Part shown: in pieces, positions 46,801 through 64,000 of the stretch
How the letters are laid out: each line of letters starts with the position of its first letter
How positions within the stretch are numbered: position 1 is the stretch's first letter
Source: Pyronema omphalodes
Lineage: Eukaryota; Ascomycota; Pezizomycetes; Pezizales; Pyronemataceae
Length of the DNA: 64,000 nt
NCBI GenBank assembly: GCA_024516155.1
Contig: JAJJXM010000025.1
Span: forward strand, 434,001 to 498,000
Reading direction: 5' to 3'
Notes under the pieces: model-generated
Told to the model about the DNA's origin: nothing
Seen by the model: the letters and a program-made list of their open reading frames with translations, nothing else
The model's database searches: none
Position numbers and translations under genes: made by a program

Positions 46801-49800
46801 ATGGATGATAGAGGTAGTGGGGAGTGGGGGTTGGAGGACTGGGGGTTGGAGGACTTGGACTTGGACTTGGACTTGGACTTGGACTTGGACTACGATTTTT
46901 GGGAGGGGGTTATGGGGGTGGGTTATGGGGTTTGGAATTTCTTGGTGGGTTGGGTTTGGGTTGGATTTTGGAATTTTGGATTTTGGTATTTTTTATTTTT
47001 TTTATTTATTTTTATTTTTTTGCTTATTGTATTTTATTTTAATTATTGTATTATGTTTATTTTTTATTATTATTGATCATCCATCATCTCCCTAAAACCG
47101 TCTCTCTATTTTACAGTAAATTATATCTTGTTTTATCAGTCGTAAGAAGATCGGAGAAATAAATAAATATACTATGTTCATCTTTTATTACAAATCCTCT
47201 TCATCCTCGTCAAATCTTCAATAAGACCGAAAAGAAAAATCACGCGGAGGATAGAGGATAGATATCCCTTACCGGCTAGATAAACTCATCGAAACACGTG
47301 CACAGCCACAACCGCTGAGTTGCTAACATGTATCGGGGTATTTTAGATCGAACTAGCGAACTAGGGAACTAGTATATTCGACCAAGGAAGAGCCTTGTTA
47401 TTGTTTTTCTTTCTTTATTCTTTTCCAAAAAGAAAACCTATAAACCGAAGTTTTTTTATTCCCCCGCAAGGATGAATAATTAATAATTATTTTTTTATTG
47501 CCGGATATGCGATAAAAGATACCCCCGCATCGATATCGATATCGGAATGTCTCAAACCAAGCTAGACTAAGCTAAGCTAAGCTAAGCTAAGCTAAAACTA
47601 CAGCTGAAATAAACGAAGCTAAGCTAAACTAAACTTATCGTGTACTCCGGTGTCGTCTTATGTCGAGGACTCGAGGACTCAGGACTTCAAACTCCCCACT
47701 TGCTTTCCTACCCACCCGGGTCTACATAGGACTCGGGGTCCGTCCCGTCAACGGTTGCAAATAAGGAATATGTATGGTAGCATTAGCTTTGATTTTTTTT
47801 TAGAGAAGATTTGGTTTAGTGGTTGTGACCTTCACTTTTACCTACGGAGGATTTTATTGTGTCCATAACATAGAGCCCCCCTCTCTCCCCTAGTGGCTCG
47901 GAGTATTTCTCCTCGTCGCTTTTTTCGTTATTAAAAAAGATCTTTTCGGTAGGGCGTAGAGATACTCCATATCTAGCAAGGTGCTTTATAGTGCATAAAA
48001 GTCAAAGTCAACCAGCTACGGATATTTGAGCTAAGTACATCTAATCCTTTTCACCAATACATAGCACTTGAGACGGAGGTGACTTTGGTTCACCGGTTTT
48101 ACTTGTCGATGTTATTTCTTAGGGATCTGGTTTGTGTATGTTTCTGGTTTGTATCTGGTTTTGCTGGTTTTCTTGGTTTTCTTAGACTTCTTAGACTTCT
48201 TAGGCTCCCTTGGTTCTCTAGTTTTCTTAGTTGCCCAAGGTTCCCAAGGTTCACTAGGTTCGCGGTTGATTTGATATTTCCGGGATATTTTTGGTATGAT
48301 TCTCTACGCTAGAGGAAGGGAATTCCCGGCGTTAATCGCTCCTAGGGCGGTCTAACGAGTTCATGCAAAATGCTTGCTAGGTGCTAGGTAACTAACTGCC
48401 TTTAGCGGGGTATTTTGTATTGATACGAAATACATACGTTACCGAAGCTGGGATCCAATCAAAAGTTATTTTGAGGAAGTTATGCCATAAAGTCCTCAAC
48501 TGGGATCTATTTTCCGACCAATAAACTTGAATCCCGTTGCCGATAATAGATAGACAGATAGATAGGACAAAGAAAAATAAAACCTTGGAGTAAACTTTTG
48601 TCAAACTCAACAGGTAATTGGTTTAAACTTAAAGAGGAGATAAAAGCAGCTATAGCTTGGCCAGACTCATCGCCCCAGTGTGGAGCTAAACTGACCGGCA
48701 AGTAGCGAGAACGAAAGTGGGGGAAAATAAAAAAAGGTCTGCATGAACCATATTGGGGGCCACCGATTAAGATAGCTACAGCTCTCATGTGTCTAATGGA
48801 AGCTTGTAAAGCTGCAAAGCTGCAAAGGCTACAAAACTTCCAGACCACTACTGAATATTGGTCTCAACCCCGGCCATTATCATAGAAGCTTCTGTTTGGC
48901 TAAAACTTGCAGCATCTGTCCTCCACGATCCTCCATTTATGTAACTAGGAAAGACCTCCGAAAGATTTTGTTTGGTTGGGAAGTTACTTCCCTCCTCCAT
49001 GATACTCCACCTCGATTCCGAAAGCTCTACGAAGCTTTTCTTTGGATAAAACTGACATTCAGCAATATCATACTAAAAACCCATAGGACTCTCCTCCGAA
49101 CCCCACTCGAATGGAATTTAAAGAGTACAGCTGATAACAGGCCTACAATATTCCTCCCGCCGCTACCTTTCCTTTTCAAATAGCCAGTAAAACGACTCCA
49201 ACTACCGATAATTCCCCACACTTTCACCGCTCTGTCAACCAGTAAACATCCGAAGAACCTCAATAACCCCCCGAGGCGCCCCGCCGTTAGAATAAAGTCA
49301 GCCAGTAATACAATTTCCAGCTACAAATCTTCCTCACCAGACCTTGAAGTTGCAGCTTCGTTGGGCTCCGTCGAATATAGAATTGCCGGATGATCCGCAC
49401 ATGCAGACTACTACCTGTACCCCACGGATCGGAAGATCGAATACTATATTAGAGTGGATCGTGATCACCGTTACCTGGAGTCTACGCCGCAACTATGTAT
49501 TCTACAGCTAGCTTGCCACGGATAAGTGGGATTAATAAGGCGGAAGATCAGACGATCATGGGGTTATGATCAAGGTAACAGATTTATAGTGGACTTCTGC
49601 AGGTCACAGCAAGGTCTGGATGTCTGGACGGTTGAAATGGTCTTTTTCATTTCTCAAAAGTGGAGAATATCGGGCTCCAATACTTCAGCTGCGGTTTTTT
49701 ATTCTGTTGGTACTATTTACAGTATATACAGTCCGCCACCGAACTGAGACAATACAGTACACGAGTAAGACAAGCCTACAATATTCCTCAACCATTCATC

Positions 49801-50378
49801 CATCCATAGAAAGACCTGTAATTTTCCGAGACGTAATTCTACATTATGACAGACCGTTTTACTAGTTTCTGGTTGCTGTCATACGGGACGGAGCATACAG
49901 TGGGGGTACCAACTTGCAGCGGGAGTTGGGGTTAGGAGTCATGATACCAACAGATTAGGTGGATTGGTGGGTTGGTAATATATCATCCTCTCATGTGGTC
50001 AGATGTTGTTTTCCCATATATTGATTGGATTCATTACTAGTCACTCTTGGGGAGAAGTATGCGGGAAGGCGAACCAGTAGTTGAAGCCCTCCGGTTGGTT
50101 CCCTGGATGAACTTGGTTGCCTTGGTTTGCGGTTATATGCGTCTAGACCAACTCCTCTTTCCAAGTTTATTCGCTGATTTGTCTACCGCTGGTATCTACT
50201 ACAGACAAAGAATGTATCTGTGCACTAACAACAACTCATCCAAGCTCCCATCCGTGCCGCCCAGTTTATTTCATCATCCCGTGCCATCACCCCCCAGTCT
50301 CCCGTATACCCACAGGTATGTCCTATGCAGGCCTCCTCCTGAGCCCACTGATGTAACTTCCCTTCATCCAGTCACAAT
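46801..50378. other. Gene-poor region
   Basis: Begins with (GGACTT)n at 46851-46890. It includes (GCTAA)n near 47571-47596 and CTTAGA/CTTGGTT repeats near 48140-48215. Between 48400 and 49900 the DNA is less repetitive and has several 70-115-codon frames on both strands, none matching a family; GCCTACAATATTCCTC recurs at about 49141 and 49774. This could be a decayed transposon, which I cannot show. Confidence 0.5.
46851..46890. repeat. Hexanucleotide microsatellite (GGACTT)n
   Basis: More than six perfect units. Opens all frames. Confidence 0.9.
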
Positions 50379-51547
50379 TCACTTCTCAACGTCCTCCGGC
50401 TTTCCAGTATCTACCACCAACAGCCCCTCCCTCCCTCTGCCAAGGACCCCATAAACCTTTGCCGCCCCATCTCCCAGTCCTACAACGCAACTACTACCAG
50501 CAAACGTTACTCCCTCCTCGATCCCCGTTCTGTTACAGGTCACGAATATCGTCTCCCCTTTCTGGTAATACACAGGTCGCATACGTTGTATCCAATACCG
50601 GAGAGTATCCCCATCAGGAACATCGGGGTGTGAGGTAAGCGTAGAAGCTTTTTCATGAGTTAACCAAGCCATAGGAACAACAGCAAGTTTACTATCTGTG
50701 TTGGTAACATGATGTCCGAATTCGTATTTATCAGGCGGTGCAGTAAAGTTCTTAGGGTTAAGGTCCATACCTATCACATATTAGCACTCGTTATAACTCC
50801 ATCTAATCTCTAAATCCACTCCAAGGGTCTTATGATCACATGGGTATGAGATAATGATAGTATACATACATATTCCCATCGCCATCTTCCCTAATTTCCC
50901 CACCTCACCAGTCCAGAATCCAGGCCCTTCTTGTGCCCATTTCTCATCCGCTGTAAATAAAAAACTCTTCCTGTAATTCTGTACCACATCCCCGGTTGGT
51001 GATACTAGAACGGCGGAATTATATCGCTCCTCCCCATTGGCTTGCTCGGGATATCCTACTATCACGTGACAGTTGAGTTTTTTTGCTGTGGTGAAGGCCC
51101 AGGTTGTTGATGGTCCTGCTGCTGTGGGCTCGAGAAATGGCTTTATGTCGGAGATGGAGGAGAAATTGTAACCTGGACAACAGAACAAGATTAGCTAAAT
51201 GTTCATATGTTGGTAGAATTCTGGAGGAAATTGGATATTCTTTGAAAAGGAAGAATAAGGTAATGATAATGGGGATATTAGAAGATGGTATGTCGTCATA
51301 CCGGTAAATGCCATCTCGGGCAACACAAGCAAATCCAAGTCCTTAGGAGCAGCATCATGAAGAAGTTTTGAGGCCTCTTGAAGGTTTTGGGTTACGCAGC
51401 CTAGCTTGGGATTGAGCTGTTGTTGTTATTGATAGGCTTGGGTTAGCTATATCGTACAATGTTGACAGACTTGATATGGTTTCTATTTCCCAAGTTTTGT
51501 GGAGGTTTGTCGGTAATAGAACTTACCTGTAAACATCCTATTCGCAT
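50379..51547 (-). CDS. NTA1: Protein N-terminal asparagine/glutamine amidohydrolase (nitrilase superfamily)
   Basis: Deamidates N-terminal Asn and Gln so that proteins enter the Arg/N-degron pathway. Four exons (51527-51547, 51302-51416, 50870-51172, 50379-50770) give 276 residues; introns are 110, 129 and 99 nt, all in phase. The nitrilase triad is complete: Glu41 in LVLPEMAFTGYNF, Lys114 in NYRKSFLFTADE and Cys147 in MGICMDLNP. GICMDLNP appears only after the third intron is removed (T|GT). The GYNF, VVGYPE-like and MDLNPKNFTAP segments are those of Nta1 rather than of other nitrilases. The first exon is only 21 nt (MRIGCLQ) but ends in a perfect GTAAGT donor. At 276 aa it is shorter than yeast Nta1 (457 aa). 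Confidence 0.88.
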
Positions 51548-54500
51548 CTTATTTCCTTGTCGTGCAGCACGTTGCAACGACCTTACTATTGGGTTATGAA
51601 TTGTGAGGGATTGGAAAAAAAGACTGGTTACTGGGTATCTCGCGAGGTGGTTTTGTTAGCTGCGGATTTCTTGCTTTAAATCATTGGCTTGCAATTGAAG
51701 GGAATGAATGAATTGAGAGAAATAGAAATATAAATAGGTATAGGTACAGGTATGTATTGATTATTAGGTATTAGGTATTAGGTGTAAGGTATTAGGTATA
51801 AGGTATAAGGTATTACATACATAGATTTTGATAGTCGATACGTATCTCTTTCCGTACGTATCGGATGGTTGTGGATATGTAGATCTGTGGATACAGAGTC
51901 GTAGTCGACTATTAGACGTCCAGTAGGTGTAGGGATAGATAACCCAAAGCCTGAAATCTGAAGCCCAAAGTCTGAAGTCCGGCCGGTGAGTGCGCGTTGT
52001 AGTTCGAAGTTCCTCTCCTTCGCTTTTAGGGTACGGCACACACGCGTAATGAACTTAACATGGAGGCTAAGCTACAGTGTAAGCTAACTAAACCCGCAAG
52101 CCATCGATTTCGCGCCGAGCCGAGACGACTTCGATTTTAGGGCCTTTAGAGGTACACCAGCTAGTAGCTCATGTACCTCATGTATCTCATGTACCTCATA
52201 CATGTATGAGTAGAGATACACTGGATATCGAATACAGATGCACTGGATACGGAATACATAGATTACAACAAAAATCTTCCATGGTGACCATACAGTCGTG
52301 TATGAAAATAGCAAGCAACTAACCCCACCCCCACCCCCACCTCACCCCCGCCGGAGTAACGTTTTTGCGGCCGTGGAAGAGAGCGGGGCGGTTACATATC
52401 ATACCATACCAGGCTGATTTTTCTTCGGTAATGGAAACCAATTTTGGCGGGGTAAAATCTCGACGTCGGACGAGGCTTAGCTTAGCGAGCGAGGCTACAG
52501 GTTAGGCAACATATACATAAAAAGGTCCCGTCTCTTTCGCCACCCCGGCGGCTCCGTGGAATCTACCTGGATACGTTATACAATACAGTCGGTATATGAA
52601 TGCCTAACATACACACGCTAAACCGTAACCGTGGATTTATGGTTTTGTTACAATATAGCACGCAATAGAAGAATAAAGAATTGGGATTACTGTCATCATA
52701 TGGTGTGTAAGTAACATAAGCAACATAAGCAACATAAGCAACATATGTAAGCGACATGCCCGTACGTCTTACCGTACGTTATAGAACGTGCCCGCGAGGT
52801 TGTGGAATCCTCGTACGTGATAGATATTAACAGATTAGGTACACCCTAGAATCGGGATGTTAGCTTGGGGTTGATGGGGTTGATGGAGAGGGGATAATAC
52901 TAGTATTAGTATTTCATGGGTGTTCGTATTGCTCATGCATGTAATATTACGTGGTTTTGACAAGGATTCATTATATATCACTCGTAGGTTTGAGGCTTTG
53001 AGTTTCATAGGGCTACAACAGGGGAATTGGAGGAGGTTCGACGGTGGGGAGTAGGAAGGAAATATAAGGGGAAACTTATGCCGGCGCAGGTGTTGGGGTT
53101 GTGGAATGTGGAGATGAAGATTGTGATGGTTTACTGGATGCTTGGATATGTGTGTAAACCTGCCATTATTTACGCATGGAATCATTTTGCGGTAGATATC
53201 GGATTTTAGACACCAAAACAAGCTCTATTGATAATGTTAGATAATCTGAAATATATATGCATATATTTGGTTATGTAAAACTCATCGTTAGATAATAGAC
53301 ATTTATGCAGACTTGGCTTTGAGGAGTGGTGGGCATCTGCAGTAAAATGAAACATCTCAAGGCAAATATTCTAGACCAGCGGAGAGACCGAAACAAATGC
53401 CAGTATCATTCGATAAGGTCAAGATTTTATCTTCATTCTCAAGCGAGCTGAAAATTGAGATTATATTTTGATGATATGTCTGTAGCCTAGATAATCGACA
53501 GTTATCAGTTCAGGCCATCATGCTGAATTTCTTCACATGTTTCGCTTTTTGTTTTCTTTTACGTTTGCTTGATAAGCTACCCCATGTTGAAACATCAGTT
53601 GGATCACGAGTTTAAATGTTTCGCTTCGGTTAATCGGGGATATGTTTTATGGTTTACCTAATTGGCACTGTTCCGGAAATTATAGTAGCCTGGCAGATGA
53701 CTCGGGATATTGGATGTCACGAGGGGAGTATAGATAGAGGTTGAGGATCTTTTATGCTTTGATATTTGCTGTCGATCTTTCCTTTGCGTTAATATGTCCT
53801 TACTACTTAAAGCACTCGTGGTTGAAAATTCACATCAGATTATATAGAGTATAGACTATGCGTCTCATAACGATTTTTGGAATTGTTGTATTTACTGATG
53901 ATCACTCAAGATTAAACTTCTATTATTTCTATCCAAATTTTTAGGTTTATGTATTCTACGAAGATCATTCAAAAATCACCCGCAAGGCTATGCAAGGCAA
54001 CCGTAGAAGCCCGAAGAGATTCCATGCATAACCCACTACATAAACCTTCCTCGTCAACCGTGGTTCTGGTTCGCATTCGTGATGTTTCGGCAGAGCACGA
54101 AGCTAGAAGCCAACATTAACCATCGATTCGTCAAGCTTGCTGCCTAGAGTAGGGAGTATCGATGCATCTTAAACTCGCAGTGAAACATGCCTATATTGAT
54201 GACCACGAATGAAAACGCGAGCCAGGGAGCGAAGGTAAAACAAGATCAAATATTATCCAAATGCATCCAAAGTAATAACCCCCATTCCGTATAGCCAGTA
54301 CGGGCAACCCCCATATGCGGATGCTTCTGCATTTTTATACCCTCCCTGTTTTGGCTATGGCATCCCATGTTTGACGTGAAAAGCACAACGCAAGATAAGA
54401 TCCTCATGTGTTTCGCGATCCAAGATGCTGGCAGCTGAAAACATCCCCGGGTCGGTTGAATAGGGATTAGATACCTAAAGGCCTCGTGATTCCGTACATG

Positions 54501-56791
54501 AACAAAATATGCGGCTGTGTTTGGCGAGCCCGGGGACCGGATAATATCGAAATGAGATGCACCTAGATATACGCAGTAGCAGCCGCAAAAACAAATACGC
54601 CGTGAACCAAAATCGAAATTCGCTAAGTAATCCAGGTTAATAGAGAAAAATAATCGTACGATTATGTACATAGACCGCTGTTACTGTTTATAAAGCCAAA
54701 AGCTGAAATTCAAATCTGTATACTCTGAGCCGGATTCGAGTTTGGTTAGGAGCAAGTGCTGCCTAGCTAGCAACTACGTAGTTATGTAGTCCGACACAAA
54801 ATTCTGGGGTATTTGAATCGAGAATCCAGATAAGAGATTTTGTTTTTTGAAGAATCAACTATCTCTTATCTGTCGATGGTTCCTTGCCGGTCGGTTGACT
54901 TCGAAATGATGTTGCTGTAGAGTACATACAGTCATGAACACGTCAAACGAGTGACTCTTCTGTGACAGGGTCTGGACGATTCCCCCAGTGCATACATGCG
55001 TCTCTCCACCAAAGGGTAAATTCCGTCACTCGTGTGCCTTGCGTGCCTCGCTAAAGGTCCGAGTGTCCCGAAGGTTGATAGCAGAGGTTTCTGTGCGTGG
55101 TTCGCTAGTTTCTGTTCTCGTGATGCGTTTCTTGAAGCAATGCCAAACGTGACTGAAAGACGTCATAAACCAACGCAAGGCAACTTGGTTTCTCAGTTTA
55201 AAATGCTGTGTTTGATCGCCTAAAACCCACTCCGGTATCCGCAAAGCCTATTTAGTCCACTCCGAGACAGATCGATTTCCAGTCCGGATTCGAAAATCAT
55301 CGTGGGGTCACTTCCGGAACGTGATTGGTTGATTTTTCGATTTTGCTGCTGCACAATGGACATTAAGATTAATGCCGTTGCGGGTCAATATTCGGAGCCG
55401 AAAAGAATGATTAAATTGATATCCGTCGATGAGCGTTAGAAGGCGAGATGGGAATGCCGGTGGAACTTATGATCAGGTATCAAGGGATAGTCAATGCAGA
55501 CGTCCGAGTGGTGTTGTACCCCGGCACTCTAAGCAATGCATAGCTGGCTCGGCGTCGTCATGGTCAATCACTCTCACGGAGAAAATGTTGTTTTCAGGAA
55601 CTTGCTTTTGAGTTGGATCATCGTCAAGTTAAACTCGGACTTACTCGTCTTGTCAATTTTTGCGCGTCAACCAGCTTCTTGCGGAATTCCATTGGTAACT
55701 CTTCCCATGCAGTAGTCCATCCCATTGTATGTACCTCCAACTGCGCCCATCATCGTGTGTTGTACATTTCTTCAGGAGCTCCGTAGCCTCAAGGTCCGAG
55801 CAACTGTACTGGATGCCCCAAACGGCTGATTTTAAAGGTATCGTAGCAGTGGAGGAATGTAATACTTTCGAGTATGAAATCGAGTAATTCTTCCGGGCTG
55901 TGGAATATATGAATTAAAACCGAAAAGTCGGAGAAATGAGTCGTAACTCCATCGCCGGTGAGTATCAGTCATCTCGGCGTAGGAACCGTGCGAGCCCTGC
56001 GGATTGGGTCGCAAAGCATATTGATAACGAAGCCTTGTGCTACGACCCTTACATTAATTTGGTGGGGTTGGCTGACACGTTCATCGGAACCTTCCCGAAC
56101 AAATAGACAAAATCTTATGAAATCCAATGGGATCCCATCGATAATATCCCGTTCATCAGAAAATAGTCCTCACGTCACTCTAAAAAGTGAATCTGTCATC
56201 TCGAACCACAGTATTATTCCATGACTCTTCCATGACTCTTCCGCACAGCTTGTAGATCTCATCTTCTTTGTTTCCAGTCTTTCCTTCCGCATCCCCCCAC
56301 CCCAGCCACCAAACCCCATCTCGCAATCGCTAGCCTTTCTGGAACTCTGCCAGGGCCGACAGCGCCGTTTGCTTCGCGTCTTTCTCCCAGGCGTCGATTA
56401 ATAATGCGGGAGCTGCTTTCTTCCGCAGCAATGGCGTCGATAATTCGATTAAATCGGGTGGAGGCAAAGATTATGGGTGGCACGGCAGTTTAGTGCTCCG
56501 CATTTTCATTCCCTCGTATTGTTATTAGAATTTTTTTGTCAGTGTGATCCCTTTCTATCTAGTTCTCAAGGACCGCGACGCCAGTCATCATTCTCTAATC
56601 GGGGAGACATTACTTATTACCGAACCTGCTTGACGTGAAGCGCGAAGTTTGTGTTTGCTTCTCTCCACCGACCTTAAAACCCGTCAACCCACCACTGAAC
56701 GCCGCGAAACGCATCGTCGAAATCCACCAGAGAGCGCGACTGAAGAGTACCTGCAGCTGTTTTGAGGGAGCAGACAGCGCGCAATTTATTC
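51548..56791. other. Intergenic between NTA1 and YCF1, no recognisable gene
   Basis: 5.2 kb. Contains TAGGTAT(T/A)A repeats near 51765-51815, ATGTA(C/T)CTC repeats near 52168-52205, a CAACATAAG tandem near 52715-52745 and a CCCCCA stretch near 52321-52345. Open frames of 60-140 codons are scattered on both strands without family match. The last few hundred bases are the YCF1 promoter/leader. Confidence 0.5.
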
Positions 56792-61835
<5,044 letters not shown>

Positions 61836-64000
61836 AAGCCTGTTTGTTTTTCCATATTTTTTGGAGTAAGAAGGTTTTTGGGGAAAAGTGGGGGCGGGGC
61901 AGAAGAAAGTCATACCATTGTTTATTGCGTTGATGAATACCTTTTGTAGTTTACAGGAGTTGTTTATGGGAATTTCACGAAGACTTGATGATCATCATGT
62001 TTGTAGATAGCTCATGGTTATTTTTTTTTTATTTCTTTCTAAAAATGTTAAATTCGTTACCCAAATTATATATTGATTGAGCCTTTTTTTCAAAAAACCT
62101 GGTAAACCCACTGTCGCAGATCAAAAAAATTACTGCATACATATGTTGTCGTATGATTTGGTTTTCGTTGCCAACATACAATTAACCCTTCTCTTAACTC
62201 GTCAAGTATAGTACCTTCCATTCCATGCGAACCGCGCATCTGAAACACAAACCACGACCCACGAAGCTCGTGAAGCCCGTGAAGCCCGCGAAGCCCGCGA
62301 CGATCACAGTACAAGTGCAATTTTTTGCCCCACAATTCAAAAAACAAAAAAAAATAAAGCTCCCTCCCTCCCCAAGAATCAGAACCTAGAAAACCTTAAA
62401 AGCGGCGGCAAAAACTTGAAACCCAGGGAAAAAAAAAAAAAACGATCCGATCACGATCGCATGCTATGTACATAGAAAATTCACCCGGTATCCGGTCCGC
62501 CACTTTCCCACCCCTCACACCCCCCCACACTCAGAACCCCTTGAATGTAGTGAATACTATGTACGCTACCTACGAAATGTCTGTGAAATGCTTGGGAGAT
62601 GCTTGGGAAATGCTTGGGAAATGCCAGGCAAATGTGAGATCAGATTATCTTGTGAGTTGGTTTGCCTTTCTTTATGCAGGTAAATAAAACCCATCCACTT
62701 GGCATGTAATCTCTCCGAATTGTCTCCTTTTGGAAATCAATGATTTTACTTTTAGATCTTGAACGTCACTGTTACAAATGGATTGGTTACCCAGTACGAA
62801 AAGTAGTATCATGAACCGTTATGCTTCTTCTTCTTCTTCTTCTGCTTGATCTTTTTGATTTCATTGATATTCTGGCTCAATCGTATAAGTGAATATTTAT
62901 ACAACATTCTTAAATTTCAATTAGAAAACCAATAAATATAGCTCCATATATGTTCCTGCTCCAATCCCGAGCCACTTTTATTAATCCAATGGTATCAGTT
63001 CGAAGATAAAAAGATATTCACCAAGCTTCCCTTGCTACCCTCCACACATCAAGGGGGGATTTCTTACCAAACCATCCAGCAAAGAACAGACCGGTCGGAG
63101 AAGACCGAAGGCGGCGGTGGGTGTGGGGGGGTGGTTCAAGGAGGTTGGGGATCGAAAGTGTTATTTTACTTACACAGGATCGATCCGGGATCCCCGGGAT
63201 CCCCGGGGTGTTATCTTGGAAAGAAGAAGTGGCTGGCTAGTTGGCTGATGGGCTGGCTGCTTGGTTGGTTGCTTGCTTGGGTATGTTTACTTTGGGAGAT
63301 TTCTTTCGGTGGTGGAGGTAATCGATCTTTGGATGGGATAGGATAAGAGAGGCTGTATGATCTGGGAGAAGAATTACTTTGGTATGGTATATTTTAGATT
63401 AGATCATAGATATAGGTGCTGGTTGAAGTTCTGGGGTTCTGGTTGTGGTTGTGGTTGTTAATCGCGTTTTTTTTTCTCCTGGGACTGGAAATCTTTTGCT
63501 GTACCTGCTGTTGCACTAGAAAAACCAGGAACGAGAGAAGCTGGCTTTTTGTCTTTGTTTTCTAACACACAGCAAATGGCCGGTCTAGATAAAGGAAGAA
63601 AAGTGCTTATATCTAACACACATCCTCCGATACCGTAGAGATACATAACAAAGTCTATTAAAACCCCTGGAAATGGCACCACGGGTCGGGCCGGGCCGTT
63701 ACGGGGTTACGGAAAGGAGTTTTTCAGAAGGTTTGTATGTATGGATGTGTATGTATGTATATGTATGTATGTAAAGTTACGAGGAGCAATGTTTTTTTTT
63801 TCACAGCAGGTCCAGTTAAGAATAAAGGCTGCTAGATGTTTTCATAATTTCATGCTGTATATATGTGCAAGGTTTTTTTCTATCTTGGTCTTTTGTCTTA
63901 ATCTCTTCTTTACATCTAACAAAATCTTAATTTTTGACTTTTTGGATAATAAGAATCGGGTTATAACTCAGTAAGCGTGACCTGGATATTGCTGCATTGT
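61836..64000. other. Intergenic to window end
   Basis: YCF1 3' flank, then AT-rich DNA with short repeats: GAAGCCCGY near 62255-62300, TTGGGAAATGC near 62590-62632, CTTCTT near 62824-62845, GGTTGTGG near 63440-63455 and TATG near 63735-63772. No convincing gene; the frame at 63032-63346 is low-complexity Gly/Trp. Confidence 0.5.

Noticed and set aside
48392..49263. Several 70-115-codon frames on both strands (possible decayed transposon)
   Set aside because: No transposase, integrase or RT motif, no terminal repeats and no consistent strand. Could be decayed sequence, but not supportable.
56259..56483. Minus-strand 74-codon Arg-rich frame upstream of YCF1
   Set aside because: Lies in the promoter region; no homology recognised and no splice partners.

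Overview
This is a piece of a filamentous ascomycete (Pezizomycotina) nuclear genome. The evidence is eukaryotic single-copy housekeeping genes with many short introns (mostly 50-130 nt, GT-AG, often with a CTAAC-type branch site just before the acceptor) and fungal versions of TFIIE-alpha, Rit1, Cdc34, Vps41, Cbf1, Nta1 and Ycf1. The sequence does not settle the class; large gene-poor, repeat-rich intergenic stretches between conserved genes would suit an early-diverging lineage such as Orbiliomycetes or Pezizomycetes, but that is only an impression.

Layout: 1-3709 (+) is the 3' three quarters of a class V myosin heavy chain. 4766-6222 (+) is the large subunit of TFIIE, convergent with 6658-9108 (-), a UBA/UIM protein with a degenerate ubiquitin-hydrolase-like body. 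10873-10944 (-) is an initiator tRNA-Met. 11738-15027 (-) is a large disordered, RS-rich protein. 16471-17901 (-) is a small phosphatidylinositol-phosphate-kinase-like protein. From about 19.2 to 23.3 kb lie two mobile-element candidates: a 2.1-kb TA-flanked inverted-repeat element and a 563-bp element with 96-bp terminal inverted repeats. 24188-25851 (-) is RIT1, whose substrate is initiator tRNA-Met, also encoded here. 27269-28115 (-) is the SCF ubiquitin-conjugating enzyme CDC34, divergent from 30062-34148 (+), the HOPS subunit VPS41.

From 34.1 to 43.4 kb and from 44.4 to 50.4 kb there are essentially no recognisable genes, only micro/minisatellites and homopolymer runs, with the bHLH factor CBF1 (43361-44391, +) between them. 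NTA1, the N-terminal amidase of the N-degron pathway, is at 50379-51547 (-). The vacuolar ABCC transporter YCF1 is at 56792-61835 (+). The remaining 2.2 kb looks intergenic.

Functionally the genes form no single pathway. There are loose themes: ubiquitin/N-degron biology (UBA/UIM protein, CDC34, NTA1), vacuole and transport (myosin V, VPS41, YCF1), and initiator-tRNA identity (tRNA-iMet, RIT1). All exon models were built by eye from splice consensus, phase agreement and protein-family continuity.
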